From Floccularia luteovirens (taxonomy: Eukaryota > Basidiomycota > Agaricomycetes > Agaricales > Squamanitaceae), in the NCBI GenBank assembly GCA_009739215.1, contig VSJF01000005.1, forward strand, positions 868,001-932,000: a stretch of 64,000 bases of DNA, in the 5' to 3' direction. The notes beneath the pieces are model-generated. The model had not been told where the DNA came from. It was given only the letters and a program-made list of their open reading frames with translations, and did no database searches. Numbering within the stretch: position 1 is the stretch's first letter; each line of letters starts with the position of its first letter. Made by a program: the position numbers and the translations under genes. Shown one piece after another: positions 34,420 through 46,627 of the stretch.

Positions 34420-35924
34420 TCAGCAGAGGGTGCGAACTCGACCAATGCCTGAAAGATCGGTAGAATCTAGCTCTTTGCGAATCGAGGCTGACAGTGAACG
34501 ATCCCCGTTGCGGTGTCCTTTCGAAGCTACTCCGGCAAGGATAACGACAGAAAATTGTTCAGCATACTTCTCCACATCTTCATCGCTCATGGTCGAAGAT
34601 TCGGAAGGCGATTCTGGTTCAGTCTCCGTGGAATCAAGGGAGTACACCGATGGGTCAGAAGAGCAGCTTGAATTTGATGTTGTAGAACCGCCTTCAATGT
34701 TTTCGTCGTCGTCGTCGTCGTCACCGATGATAAAGGAGGTATCAGGACCAGAAGATGGAAGGGCTAGAACCACAGAGTCTTGAGATCCTGCAGGGGTTGG
34801 AGGGGTTGGAGGGGACGAAAGCTCGGCAAGTTCTGCCTGTCCAACCAAGGTCCACTTCAGGAGCTCATCGCCGACCCCAGACCTATAACGATGGTGACGG
34901 AGCAGCTCTGAACCTTTCTTGTAGTTGCGTCTTGGAGAGTGGGGAATTGAGGGGAGAGGGGCTATGATATTTCCAAAGGTTAAGTTCACAATTTTAGCTT
35001 TAGAATAGAAGTTAACATACCGTGAGGTCGTCCTTGATGCTTAATGCGATATATATGCTTCAACTTTCCGAGGTCAACAAATCCACCGGAATTGTCATCG
35101 TCCACAACCTTGGCGTGCGTTGGGATCTTTTCATTGTCCACGACCTTAGTGCGAGTTGAGATCGTTTCACATGCCGGTTGAGGAGCTAATAATCCCGTGA
35201 GTAACCCTGGAAGGATAAGCAGGCGTATAACCCACCTTGAACAACCTCAATGGTCGGAGGGATGACGCTAGTCTTTCCAAAGACAAAGATTTCGGAACTC
35301 CCATCAGGAAGACGTCGGAGTGCACGTGCTAATGAATCCTGGAAGGCTAGAGGGCAGGTCGATGTTAGTCAACTATGTTGGGGATAAATGGTATATGGCA
35401 TACCTTTCTTGTCAGCCTCACCACGCTCGAGATCACATGCTGGACGAGCTGACTTGGAGAACCACGATGGAATGCTTATGGATGCAAACGAGCGACGAGC
35501 AGCTCGGACAGCACGCGTAATTAGAGAGCCTCGTGGAACTAGATATTAATGTGAGTATTGTTAGTACAGTCTAGGAGTGAATCGGAATTGGGGCTTACCT
35601 TCGTCAGCCACATTTCCTTTCTCAAGGTCGACAGTAACTGAGGATGACCGAGTAGCCTCATCAGAGTACCATGATGGACCGGATGCTGCAAATGGATCAC
35701 CAATGACTACAAATACATAACAGTTATTAATACCTTTCATTAAACAAAGGTAAATATTACTTACTTTCGTTGGCACCCATTCCTCTTTCGAGATCAACAG
35801 TGGTAGGAGACGACTTGAACAACCATGGTGGACCAGGCATGGAAGTGAAGAAGCGCCCGATGGCAGACCATAAAATGAGGAAGACGGATATGACCCGATT
35901 GACAAGGTTGATGAAGAAAGACAT
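34420..35924 (-). CDS. Family W member 3, hypothetical protein (406 aa, 6 exons)
   Basis: Function unknown. Exons on the minus strand 35924-35765, 35706-35599, 35538-35404, 35346-35236, 35185-35021 and 34961-34420 total 1221 nt, an intact 406-codon frame with every intron in phase 1. N-terminal hydrophobic segment NRVISVFLILWSAIGRFF, then PPWLFKSSPTTVDLERG (exon 1), PSWYSDEA..VDLEKGN (exon 2), and the exon 3 unit with a DLERGEADKK end. Exon 4 has LARALRRLPDGSSEIFVFGK, exon 5 tandem TKVVDNEK/AKVVDGD repeats and GFVDLGKLKHIYRIKHQGR. Exon 6 has RRNYKKGSELLRHHRYRSG, GDELLKWTLVGQAEL, a Pro-rich stretch, an Asp run, Ser-rich segments and EQFSVVILAGVASKGHRNGD. This is the intact partner of member 2. 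Secretion or membrane attachment is possible from the N-terminus but unproven. Confidence 0.8.
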
Positions 35925-36909
35925 GGCGAAAGTAGAGTTGAAAGTTAAGCAGAGCAAAGAGCAAAGACAAAATGAGAGTAAGAGAACAGTGTATGTTTTT
36001 TACTTCTGGAGAACATGTCGGATTTGCCTTGTCTTATAAATGGTGGTTTTGAATATTTCCTGGTCCAGTCTGCAACGGTATATGCGACATATTGCAATTA
36101 TGCAGGAGTGCACATACCCCTAAATTGGAATGCGTCTTGAGGAAGTAGAGATCCAGTCCCACTATCGATGCTAACCCCGTAGAAAATTGATATGTGGATA
36201 GGGAAAAGATAAGGCTCTAAATCAATAGATATAGAGAATTCAAGGTAAAGTATCCAATGCATCCTGGGTAGACGTATTCGGGGTGATAGCTGGTCCTTCG
36301 GCGTATTGGTTTGGGATGGTTGAAACAATTTGAATGCTGCAGGATAACCGGTCCATACAAAGTCACTTTATTGTATTTGATATGAGTATACGTTGCAATA
36401 AAAGGCGCAGATCTTGTATCATGTCACTGGATACTCCTGATGTCTTCACAGCAACTTTTATGTCGTCTTCTGGAAAGTAACCTCAACTGTCAGATGGTAT
36501 CCAACGTCACAAGTATCTTCAAAGTTAGATTGTGTAGTTAGATTGTGCAATATGAGATAACAGCTTTTCAAACGATGAGATCCCTGGTCATGATACCATT
36601 ATGTGGTGCTCTAGCCATTGCTCCTAGTGTAATACGTGCTGCAAAATCAGCATACATTTGTCGTAAACAAGGAGCTTACCAAGTGTACATGTATGATGTA
36701 TGTAATTCAATGAAAATATAATGGTTCATATTCCCACGTGGATGTTGTTGACATGTCCAAACATCCCAACCAAATAGTGGCGCTTATTGCAGTGTTTACC
36801 AGAAGGTTGTTCAATTGATTTGTATCACGACAATCGTTATAACTTACTTATCTCTAGTCCTGGAGTCGACAAACTGAGATCCGTACCAATCCCCATAGCT
36901 AATTACAAC
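35925..36909. other. Member 3 promoter and intergenic
   Basis: 35.93-36.1 kb is the IR1-shared promoter. 36.1-36.33 kb resembles sequence upstream of member 4 (for example the words CCAATACGC and ACGTCT followed by CCAGG). No gene is supported from 36.35 to 36.91 kb. Confidence 0.4.
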
Positions 36910-39470
36910 AATGTCTCCATTCGAAAAAGATCAACGCATCGCCACAGTAAGGATGTCAGTGATAGTTCTCGGACATCCTTACTGTGGTGATGCAGACTCT
37001 TGATACTACCCAAGTCTCACTCAGCCTCGTCCCTGTTCCTAGCTTATTGGCTGCTACCTCTGTATTGTGTGTCCTCATCGGCATAGTTTTTTATCCGTCC
37101 ATAATGATATTTTTTGTACCTCTATGCACGATTAAATGATTTGTTTGCTGAGGTTGCCGAAGGGAATAATGGAGCACGAGAGGATTTAGCAAATCATGTA
37201 CTGGCGCTCACATCAATCATAGAGCAAACGGGGAGAAGGGCTGAGTCTGTTTTGGGAACTGACGATGAAAACTTGACACTGACTCATCTGGTAAATTTAG
37301 CCGAGCTAAAGGAGAGGGTTGCTACACTCGAGAAGTGAGTCTTCATCATGGTATACATGCACATTGTTCATAACTTAACAATCACAGAGACTTTAAGGCT
37401 CTGATAAATGAGACGAAAAGTCTTGAAACAGGACTATTTGGATTTTGCTAATTCAGATACGTTCTTGAAGATCAAGTCGGGTATAGACATGCAACGAGAA
37501 ATTTCCAGCTATGCATCCTATTCAATGCAGAATCGCTGTTGAGATGCTGATCAACGGCATCGTAAATGATGTCGAAGTGTGATCTTTATTCTCTGCTGCT
37601 GGACAGTCATATTGATGCGAATTCATAGCAAATGAAGCATATACAACAACAATAGCGTAAGTTTCTCTTCTTCCTTTAGTTATCAATACTGCTTATTGGT
37701 TGCCTACATTGCAGTCGACGAAACAAACGTCAATGCAGGTTACTCTTCCACCCAGATTCCAACAAAATCAGGTACAATGGAGGGTACCAGAACTGCGCTG
37801 CTCAAAGAACTTACAGAATGCTCATTTCGGTCAGACTCGAGCGATACCCGCTCTTTCATATACGTCCTAAATGGTGGCGTTGGCACGTAAATCTACCATT
37901 ACGTTCGAGATGGCACATAGATTGGAGGTGGCCGGGGCACTTGGTGCCTCGGTTTTCTTTGTCCGTGCTGGTTTTAATACGTATTGACAACAATCGCTGA
38001 TCAATTGGCACACAATCACACGTGCCTATATTCTCATATTGCAAAGGCTGCTCGAGAGTACAGCTGCAGAGGCAAGAAGGGGGAAAAACTTCAGATGGAC
38101 CTCGATAATTTAGTTATCAAGCCCCTGATGAATGTCGAAAGCATAACACCACCCAATCATATTTGTTTGTGATGCACTCGATGAGTGCACTAAAACAGCC
38201 CGGGATGAGGTTATCCGACTTCTTTTCTCCTACATGGAACGGCTCCACGAAATCCCATCTCTTGTCCGAATACTTGTTACCACCAGATCAGAAATGAAGA
38301 TCGAAGTTGCACTAAACACCGAAAAGCTTCGCCACGTGTTGAAACTATACAATTACATGAAATATCCAGACGAATCGTTGGTGGGATATCAAGCTTTTCC
38401 TGGGATATTTAATTGAAGGATCTTGGTTGCTGGGAGACGATATTCAGTGCCCGTCCTGATATTATCGCCGGCCTTGCCAATCTCTCTACTAGACTGTTCA
38501 TATATGCCGATACTGTCATCAAAGTTTTGGATAACAACTCGTATCATGCGGTTAACATCCTCGATACCCTCTTATCCGATAATGCATTAAATGTATCATT
38601 CAGCCTGAAGAACCTCTATCACTGTGTATAGTAGTATTACAGAATGCATTTAATGATGACAATCCTGACATTCCAGACAGGAAGAAGTACATCCAAGTTG
38701 TGCTAGGCAGTCTCTTTGATTAGTGTTCCAAAGCGATTTATCTGGGACATTTCAGGCCGGCTTGGTTCTGTCATTCCGAAGCCAAAACATGATGATGTCG
38801 AGATCCGAGTGCTACATGCTAGCTTTCTGCAATTCCTCATTGATATCCAGCGCTGGACCAATTACAAGTTCTACATCAATCCTTCGGTACACCACCACGT
38901 ATCATTCTCTCCCCGATGATCGTCGCCTCCTGACGTCAAATAACACAATTGATATATGGGACTTGTTTTCTGTGCTTGCACCAAAGCCACGAATCACGTC
39001 AACTACTCCATTATCATCACCATCACCAATCGTGAAAAAAAAGTCACAGATACATTTCGTAGCTATCTCCTTATATGGCTAATGAATAGCAGTTGTGTTT
39101 TTAGAAGCAGTCAGTATCTGGTCTCTCAAATCTACATCACCATTATGCATTATTCAGGTATTGCCTTCTCCCCTGACGCGCAGAAGATTGCGGTTGCTGA
39201 ATTTAGAAAGGCTTGTATATGGGATATCACGACCACGTTTTGGTACAGAGCATATCCACTGCAAACAACGACAATGATAGAATCGCATGGTCCCCGGACG
39301 GACATTGGATCGCAGGTCCAGTATTTGGTCTTAATACCACACGAGGGCTGGCTGTATTTGATGCAGTGACAGGCGAGCCGGTGAAATATCTGGCACTCAG
39401 CGATAACGAGATACTTTGGCAAGTAGAGTTTTCTCATCAATACGTTGTTATATTTCAAATGTGACGCGGA
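36910..39470 (+). pseudogene. Decayed NACHT-WD40 (NLR-like STAND) gene
   Basis: Fragments in several frames follow the order of fungal STAND NTPases. A helical N-terminal stretch (37114-37338, LAELKERVATLEK) comes first. A segment with GTRTALLKEL leads to a broken P-loop, LNGGVGT, followed by STITFEMAHRLEVAGALGAS near 37880-37960. An ALDEC-like Walker B with MERLHEIPSLVRILVTTRSE lies at 38170-38330. Further on are RFIWDISGRLGSVIP..VRVLHASFLQFL (38740-38860) and WD40-like blades, FSPDAQKIAVAEFRKACIWD, at 39150-39240. Frame changes and stops separate every piece, so no full protein is possible. Intact relatives act in self/non-self recognition in fungi; here only the relic remains. Confidence 0.65.
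36942..36987. repeat. Perfect 16-bp inverted repeat with 14-nt loop
   Basis: CCACAGTAAGGATGTC at 36942-36957 is followed, after 14 bases, by its exact reverse complement at 36972-36987. It sits at the presumed start of the NACHT relic. A 16-bp perfect stem is unlikely by chance in a short stretch, but its origin is unknown. Confidence 0.8.
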
Positions 39471-40371
39471 TGAAGCAATATTCGATTGGCAGGAATGAGA
39501 GAAAGTTGACCTCAAGCACATAGGCGGGAAACAGAGAAAGAGCGGAGGAAGCGCTTCCACAGGGATGGATGGATTATACGCGAGCGGGATGAAAAGAGAT
39601 TGTGTTGGGTACAAGAGAAATATCCAGTTACCATTGCACGATGGGGCAATTATTGTGCTGTCGGTAAAGCATCAGGCCAGTTAGGTATTTTGTATATTGA
39701 AGAAAGTTCAGTAGACACGACAGAGGATTCATAGATTCGTGCATTTTCAAATTTATGAAGTCTTACAAGATAATACATCCCCAATACTATGAGAGTGATC
39801 CTTACTCTGAACGCGACACTCCTCATCAACATTGCCACAGCCTTTCGTGGGACCATTCACTATATAACCCAAACCCATGATTCATTACAACGCTTTGAAA
39901 CGAGTCCGGGAAGACAGCAGTAGGTCAGCGAATCAGTTCACAACAAAATGAATGGCACTGTCGTACTTGGAGACGTTGGTTGACTGTGGGCTAAATTGGG
40001 AATACTCACTCCTTTTCGCCTTCCAGATAAATATTCATTACTTACATTTTCTGATCTCAGAAACCCCATACAAACCGGCAGATGGAAGTTCTACTTATTA
40101 TGAAACTCTCGAACTGGATGAGCGTCAAGTCCCTACCCTAGATATGCGAAACCGGTCGTGAAGATAGATGAGCCGTCAAGGCGGAATCAAGACTACAATG
40201 GACATGACCAATTTGAGTCTTCTACATAACTCCTAATTTTAAAAGTTACCAAGTGCCTGTACCTAATTGCCGAGCTCCCCATTGGTAAGCATGCCCGTCC
40301 CGCCTCCGACCAAGGCAATCTCGGTAATATGTACTATCACAATTTTGAGGATGATGTGGATGAACACTCGA
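39471..40371. other. Intergenic, no gene seen
   Basis: Continuation of decayed sequence after the WD40-like pieces, with short frames only. Nothing recognisable before the start of the IR2 arm near 40372. Confidence 0.4.
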
Positions 40372-40491
40372 TATGAGAAGCAAAAGAAATCACAATTGTC
40401 ATTTGGAACCGAACGATAACTCAATTACAAATTTTTGTATGTAATGAGACAACCAAATGATATCCAGGATAAGGATAAACTTATTCAACAT

Positions 40492-43090
40492 CTATTGCTG
40501 ATCAGCGGGGAGTGCATTGTATGCAGGGCAAAGCTGGTTCCATGCTTGAGTGGGGTGAACACTGTTGCGCACTGTGTCTGGGTCAGAAAGCATCACGGTC
40601 GCGAGACCAGCCTGCATGTGCCAGAAGATGTGGCAATGGAAGAACCATGGGCCTGGTTATGCGTCATGAGTCGTGCATAAACATAATTATGAATTCGAAA
40701 ACATACCGGGGTTGTCAGTCCTGAAGCGGATTGTGGTTCCAGAGCCTCCAACACCGACGGTCTGAGCATCACTCGTCAGCTTCTATATGTAACATCAATG
40801 TCATCGTAGCTTACATCACGGCGGATGGGGTTCACAAAGTTCGTGTTGTTAGAGGTCATGGACTTGACGACGTGGAAGTTGTTACCATGCATATGAAGCG
40901 CTGTTGATCCAGTTAAATAAAGAGATATCATTGTATCAGACCAACGTAGCTACTCACGGTGGGCATCATCATCATCACTATAGTTCAATGTCAGCAAATG
41001 ATAGGACAAGGAAGCTAGTGGGCTCACGTGGGAGGGAAAGTGATCTGGATGGTCTTGTTGGCGGGCAAGATGAATGTGTTCTCGGTGGAGTTGAACGATG
41101 CGGCAGTGACAGGACCCGCCAAAATCTTGGAAAGAGTGGGGACGGTCGGGTGGACGTATGAGATGTTGTTCACATTCCAGATGGCCTTTCCAGCAACCTG
41201 AACATGAATGATTTCATAAATATCATATAGAAGACTGATTTATGAACAAGGTGACTAACCACTTCCAAGTCCAGAGTGATGTTGACATCAGGAACACCAA
41301 TCTGATAGTAATGAGTACTTCAAAATCAAGATCCTGTCATAGTACATACAGTATCGACAACCACGGGCTAGAGGTATCAAATAAGTCAACCATCGAAATA
41401 CAGACGTGTGGATTCACTCACGCGGAGATCAGCCTCAACCAATGCAACACCGTTTGCAGGGCCCAATGTCATGGGTGTGGTTGGGTCAGCAATTGGTGCT
41501 CCTTGGTAACGAAGGATGGCACGGGACAAAGTTGCATTTTCTATGAAATTGGTTATTATTTCAATTATTGGAGTGTTGAAGGATTGAAACATACGGTTCA
41601 AATTACGAGCGGGTGCTCCACCAACGAATGGTGCATTGATCCAGTAGTTTCCGACAGTTTGGTTAGCTTTAAGCTAGGATATCATTTAGTTACTATTTCA
41701 CAAAGCAGTGGCTCAAGAACTGACGACGACAGAGTAACGTTGACCAGCGAGCATTTCGATGGTATCGACTGTGTGAGGAACAGTGGCAACACCATCGGTT
41801 TCAATGATGGCTGCAAATAGAGTGTTCAGTATCCCAACATCGAGAGTGCATCAAAAAGATTACATACTCAATGGGTGGTTATCAATGGAAACGGTGAAGA
41901 CATTGCGGGCAGACTCATTGATTATGCGGAGACGGTAACGCTTGCCCTGCACAACATTCTGGACAGACCAGGCAACCTCTGGACCACCGTTGAAGCGGCC
42001 AGCACCGTTGACTGTTCCAGAGTCGGAGACTGGAACAATTCCTGTTGCCTCGTAGCCGGCAAGGAGTGGAAGGGTGGAATTGTGCCACCAATCACCTCGA
42101 GGAATATCAATATCAAAGTATTTGGATCATGGGCGGATAATAATCTTACCAAGTTGGATGACCTGGGAACTACAATGAGACAGCGTCTCTCGGATAGATA
42201 TCGTTGATCACTCACAGTGCTTAGGTCATCAATATCATAGAGGCTCTTGTTAGGATCATCGGGATCTATATATATTGAGATCAGTCATGGGATGATGATG
42301 TGATGAAGATGGCGACTTGCCATAGACGATCAGCGGGCCACGAAGTCCCTGGTGATTACCTTCATGAAGGTGGCCAAAATGTCAAATAGTAAGGTAACTC
42401 ACATCGACGTATTGTACACTCAGTTGACTACAAAATCTGTGAGCAAGAGGGAAATTAAGCAGGCAGAATAAATGCTGACCTGTGGTACCAGTAAGTGCCA
42501 GTCTGCTCGCCGAGGGGCAGGACGTATGTGTAGCTTGCACCTGGTGCAATTGGGCAGGTAGTGACAAACGGAGATCCCTCGTTGAATGCATTGGGGGTTT
42601 GGACGAAGATACCGTCGAAATCCTGTCAAGGGATGAACTCATGTTTTGGACAAGCCGGGATGTTGCTTACGATGGAAGTGCTGCGACGCATGCTTGGGTC
42701 GGTCTGGAATAAGGCATTTCAGTTGTGCAAGGCAGTGTAATGATTCTTGTTAGTATACGGACCAGTTTGTTGTTAACAGTGACTTGGAGTGTCTGGCCCT
42801 TGACTGCCGTGATGGGGACACCAGGATAACTGTTGAGAATGGTCAGACGGATGTCATTGAAATTGTGGCAAAATTGACTTACGCTCCATTGGCAACAATT
42901 GTACCTGAGGTTCGAGTGATTAGCATATAAATGCAATGAACAAGAGGGAATTGAGCATACTCCTTTGGAAACCATCTGGTGCCAAGTTCTTGTTTGTGAT
43001 ATCAAGGGTTACTGCTTGGATACTGCTATCAATGACAGCAGCCGAAGCACGCAGAGAGAGGAGAGCAGCAGATGCAAGTAAGAAATGCAT
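40492..43090 (-). CDS. Laccase-like multicopper oxidase A lacking HWHG (L1) and the second L2 His
   Basis: Same gene model as copy B at 46628-49227; I see no coding indel between them. Signal peptide MHFLLASAALLSLRASAA, then three cupredoxin domains of a basidiomycete laccase. Where laccases have HWHG this protein has DFDG (42600-42630, following RRSTSI), and HSH in the second motif reads HSQ. The third (HPLHMHGNN) and fourth (FFHCHIFWHMQAGL) motifs are complete, so the type 1 copper ligands remain and the trinuclear site is short of three histidines. Normal four-electron reduction of O2 would not be expected; the protein might keep a copper-binding or substrate-binding role. Intron 7 uses a GC donor (TATG/GCAAGT), as in copy B. 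A TATAAAAG box is at 43138-43131. Confidence 0.85.
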
Positions 43091-43130
43091 TTGAGCAGAG
43101 GTCGATGAATTTTGGATATTTTCATGGCGT

Positions 43131-43138
43131 CTTTTATA
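43131..43138 (-). promoter_or_regulatory. TATA box of laccase-like gene A
   Basis: TATAAAAG on the minus strand, 41 bases upstream of the start codon. The same box is found at the same place in gene B. Confidence 0.6.
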
Positions 43139-43430
43139 CCTCTTTTTTTTCTGATACAGGATCTGAGTGAGGCAATTTGCTTCTCATGGTAGAGCATTAG
43201 AAATGATATTATTCGTCCAACGATGAAACGACAGAATTCATTGGAGCACCGTGGGTGGTAGCGTACACCATAAAAACAACTGAATGCCCAAAACATTGGA
43301 TAAGATGCGTAGGTATTCCCTTTTTTTTCGTGCGTATTCACAGCACTTTGCGCCATGGGGTAAGAGCGAATCACCGGAACATCCTTCAGACAATGTGTTT
43401 GCATGAGAAAATAAGAAATAGGCATGTTTT

Positions 43431-44553
43431 GTTTCTGTTATCGGTACCGATACAGAGCCACGTGTTCGCCCATACATTGCCAGTAGCGACTATCGTGGGG
43501 ACTCGGGAAATAATTGTCAGTAGTTTTATTGGAAGACGCAACACATCTTAATGGTTATAGTGACAGCAGCTGTAACGATCGAGTGTATTTTTAGGTTTGT
43601 TGAGCTGTTTTAAGTCGTGATGGAGAATCATCATACAGAATCACCAGTGCCACCTACGAAAAATGCAGAAAAGAAGCGGTTTGAAAAAGCCGAGACTGCG
43701 TGGGATAGGGGTACGCTTACATTTGGTGCCGTTGAATTTTGGGTGGATACAACTGGCCGTACTGGAAAATAAAAAATGTTCAGTATTTCAAGTTGTGTGC
43801 TTGGGATTGGAATTGGAAACCTATAAATCTCATTTGGGGTAGTCAGCGCTGATACTTATAAGAGAGATAAAGAGTTAACTTCGATAAACAGGCAGATATC
43901 ACCCGCAACATACACATGGCGACCATCGCCGGTGATAAAGATCTCTGGAAATTAGACATTAAAAGACACCGTGACACCTTGGAGTGCGACGGAGCTTCGA
44001 TCAAACCTATCAGAACATATTCCAGAGACTCGGAGGCGAGATACTGCTGGCTTCTTTTCAGATCACAGTCAGGGCAATCTTTTCCTTGAAAGACGGGATA
44101 GTGTTCACCTGAGCAGCATAGCCCTACGTGTAAAGAAGAAACGATGCGGCACATATACTGATCTCTGGATTAACTTTTCCCATGAATAGAATTTACTGCG
44201 GCGCACAGTTCGTGGAGTATATTATGAAAAACAAAATATATTATTCCAATTGGGCGCGACAACGTAATAGATGAGAATCAAAGGCAAGAAAATAAAGAAC
44301 GTTGAAGTCGGCTGTAATATAACAAGGAGCGTGCTCAGGGGGTATAACACAAACATATCAAGATACTACCATGGTTTGAGGTGAAAGCACGATGGGTAGT
44401 GACTACGTTGAAATGAGAGAAAGGTGGGGATGAGGCACCAAGAAAGCAGGTCCAAGGGTATACGAACCGATGACGAAAGAATCCAATGTGACAAACTTAT
44501 AATAAGCTGGACCTTTTGGAGGTAGGGACAATACTGACCCCGCAGAAACGCAA
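43431..44553. other. Spacer between gene A promoter and septin 3' end
   Basis: No supported gene. There are short frames on both strands near 43843-44189, with no recognisable motif. The last part is the septin 3' region. Confidence 0.4.
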
Positions 44554-46021
44554 TCACCGTTTGTTTGTACTGCGGCCATAACCGACTTGCAGATTATCTA
44601 GCTCTGCTTCGAGCTGCTTGATTGCGCTGTGTGCCATTTCCAAGTCCTTGTTCAAACGATCCCTTTCCTTTACCAACTACCAGAAAAGTTAGCAAACATG
44701 TGTTTGACGTAGAGACAAGACTCACGTGCTGTTCCCACGTCCTGAACCGCGATTCCTCGAGTTTGACTTGGTCGGTGAACTTCTTCCTCAACTGCTCTTC
44801 CTCCTCTTTGAACTTGGGATTGTCGAGTTTTTTAACCTTTGCCTCGCCAAATTTGCGAGTCTCCATCTGTTGCTGACGGTAGTTCTCATAGTGTAATTCC
44901 TCACTAGTGGAAATGAGGTCCAACATGTGTGTCCGAATCAACAGTGAGCGGAGTTTCTTGAAATCGCAGTGGTTCTCATTCTCGACTGCAATTGAGCAAC
45001 AATTTAGGTCTCGAAAGTCATGGAACAGTGCGACAACAAACCTTCTGCTACACCCCAAATATATTCACGACCTTTTACAATGCGCCCATCAGCAGTTTTG
45101 ACGTCCTCCGTAGAACCGATTATGGAAAATGGAATTGCATCGATCAAAACCCGGGCGTGATCTGCATTTTCATCGTCGGATTCAATTGGTGGGGTGTATA
45201 TCCTGATTCCCTGTGCATTAATAACCTCGCGGACCTAAGAAATAAAATCAGTTGAGCGAAAGCTACAGTTGAAATATAACATACCCTTTGCTTGAAAAGC
45301 ATGAGATCATTTTGTGTGAGTGTGTCTGCTTTAGCGACAACAGGGATGAGGTTGACACGGGTACCAAGGCGCTTCATGATTTCAATGTCAAGAGGCTTGA
45401 GACTACATCAATCCAGAAATGAGCATATTAATCGAAGATGAATTTCAAGACATACGTATGTCCCGTGGGCCGAATGAAGTAGAGGCAGGCATGCACCCTA
45501 AGGTCTGTCTTCTCACGTCGTTCGGGCTGTTGTTCCTGCCGCATATACGCCTCATGCTGGTCATCAATAAAATCTATGATGGGACCCCACGAGCCACGGT
45601 TGTTCACATAGTCGCCAAAACCAGGAGTGTCAATTACAGTAAGCTTGACTTTGAATTGTTTCTCTTCTAATTCAGCCTTTATTATTTCGACCTCAGTAAG
45701 TTTATCCATTTGTTTGTAGTGACGGCGGTTGTAGTTTTTTGGTGGCGAAAGCTCCGTTGAGAAAAGTGTGTTGATCAACGTCGTTTTGCCTAGTCCAGAC
45801 TCGCCTGAAAAGCAACACGACGTACTTAGGACAATTAGTACTAAAATAGGAGAGTTATCCTTACCAACAACCATGATGGTGAAGTGCGCACCGCGCTTGG
45901 CAACAATTTTATGCCTCTGAAAAATTTGTGAGCAACTGGGGGAAAAAAAGGCGCTTGAGCTGACCTGGTTTGGAAGGTTGGCAATACCAATGCCATCAAC
46001 AATGGGGCTGGGGACAGACAT
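44554..46021 (-). CDS. Septin (CDC12-like GTPase)
   Basis: Forms hetero-oligomeric filaments at septa, hyphal tips and cell cortex. The first exon, 46021-45965, encodes [19 protein letters not shown], and the second starts [18 protein letters not shown]. Then come the P-loop [15 protein letters not shown], switch-type [14 protein letters not shown]4 AKADTLT and the septin unique element region [22 protein letters not shown]-terminal coiled coil follows ([20 protein letters not shown].., [21 protein letters not shown]), ending GYGRSTNKR. The [14 protein letters not shown] start and the length of the coiled coil suit the CDC11/CDC12 group. I prefer CDC12 on overall resemblance but cannot separate it from CDC11 with certainty. 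It lies in the spacer of inverted duplication IR2. Confidence 0.9.
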
Positions 46022-46286
46022 TATAATGTACTAGATGGAGGCGACAGCGAAGTGTACAGCGACAAGCGAAAAAGGTTTCTGCAAAATGGTTTGAGGAAAG
46101 CTAGTATTATTTATCTTTGTTTGTCTTGTGGCTCCTTCCCAACACGACGCGAACAAGCATCTCCAGTTGGGACTTGGTCTCGTAACTAATCCATCACGAC
46201 TACTTAAAATCAGTTGAACACAATCCTGAAGTATACTGATGCATCAAAGGGTTGTACAGTATAGGATCGCCTTGATTATTCCAAAG
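46022..46286. other. Septin promoter
   Basis: Short region between the septin start and the right IR2 arm. No gene. Confidence 0.4.
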
Positions 46287-46579
46287 TACAGATGAAAGAA
46301 CGCCTATTTTGTATTTTCTCATGCAAACACATGATCCGCTTTTACCCCATGGTGCAAAGTGCTGTGACTTCGTATAATGAAATGGAATACCTACGCGCCT
46401 TATTCAATGATGCAGATGTTCAGCTGTTTCTGTGGCCTAACACCCACGGTGCTCCGGTGAACTCTCTCGTTTAAACGTTGGACGAATAATATCGCTTCTA
46501 ATATGTGACTCCTACCACATGCTGCATGAGAAGTAACCGGGCAATTTGCCTCACTCAGATCCTGCAGAAAAAAAAGAGG

Positions 46580-46587
46580 TATAAAAG
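46580..46587 (+). promoter_or_regulatory. TATA box of laccase-like gene B
   Basis: TATAAAAG, 41 bases ahead of the start codon. An upstream ATG at 46593 lies between the box and the start and is out of frame with the gene. Confidence 0.6.
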
Positions 46588-46627
46588 ACGCCATGAAAAT
46601 ATCCAAAATTCATCGGTTTCTGCTCAA

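Larger units (their letters stand above)
33466..36100 (-). repeat. Right arm of inverted duplication IR1
   Basis: Reverse complement of the left arm at 25485-28099. The inner end (33466-33530) diverges gradually from the left arm, and the outer end fades around 36100 in the promoter. The spacer of about 5.4 kb holds phospholipase D. Confidence 0.9.
40372..43430 (-). repeat. Left arm of inverted duplication IR2 (laccase-like gene A)
   Basis: It matches the reverse complement of about 46287-49345, covering the whole gene, about 330 bp of promoter and about 120 bp past the stop. Differences are scattered single bases. The outer edge fades near 40372, just beyond CACAATTGTCATTTGGAACC. Confidence 0.9.

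Noticed and set aside
43238..43477. Minus frames of 79 and 138 aa upstream of laccase-like gene A as a small gene
   Set aside because: The region is the promoter shared by both IR2 arms, and the frame is not preserved in the other arm.
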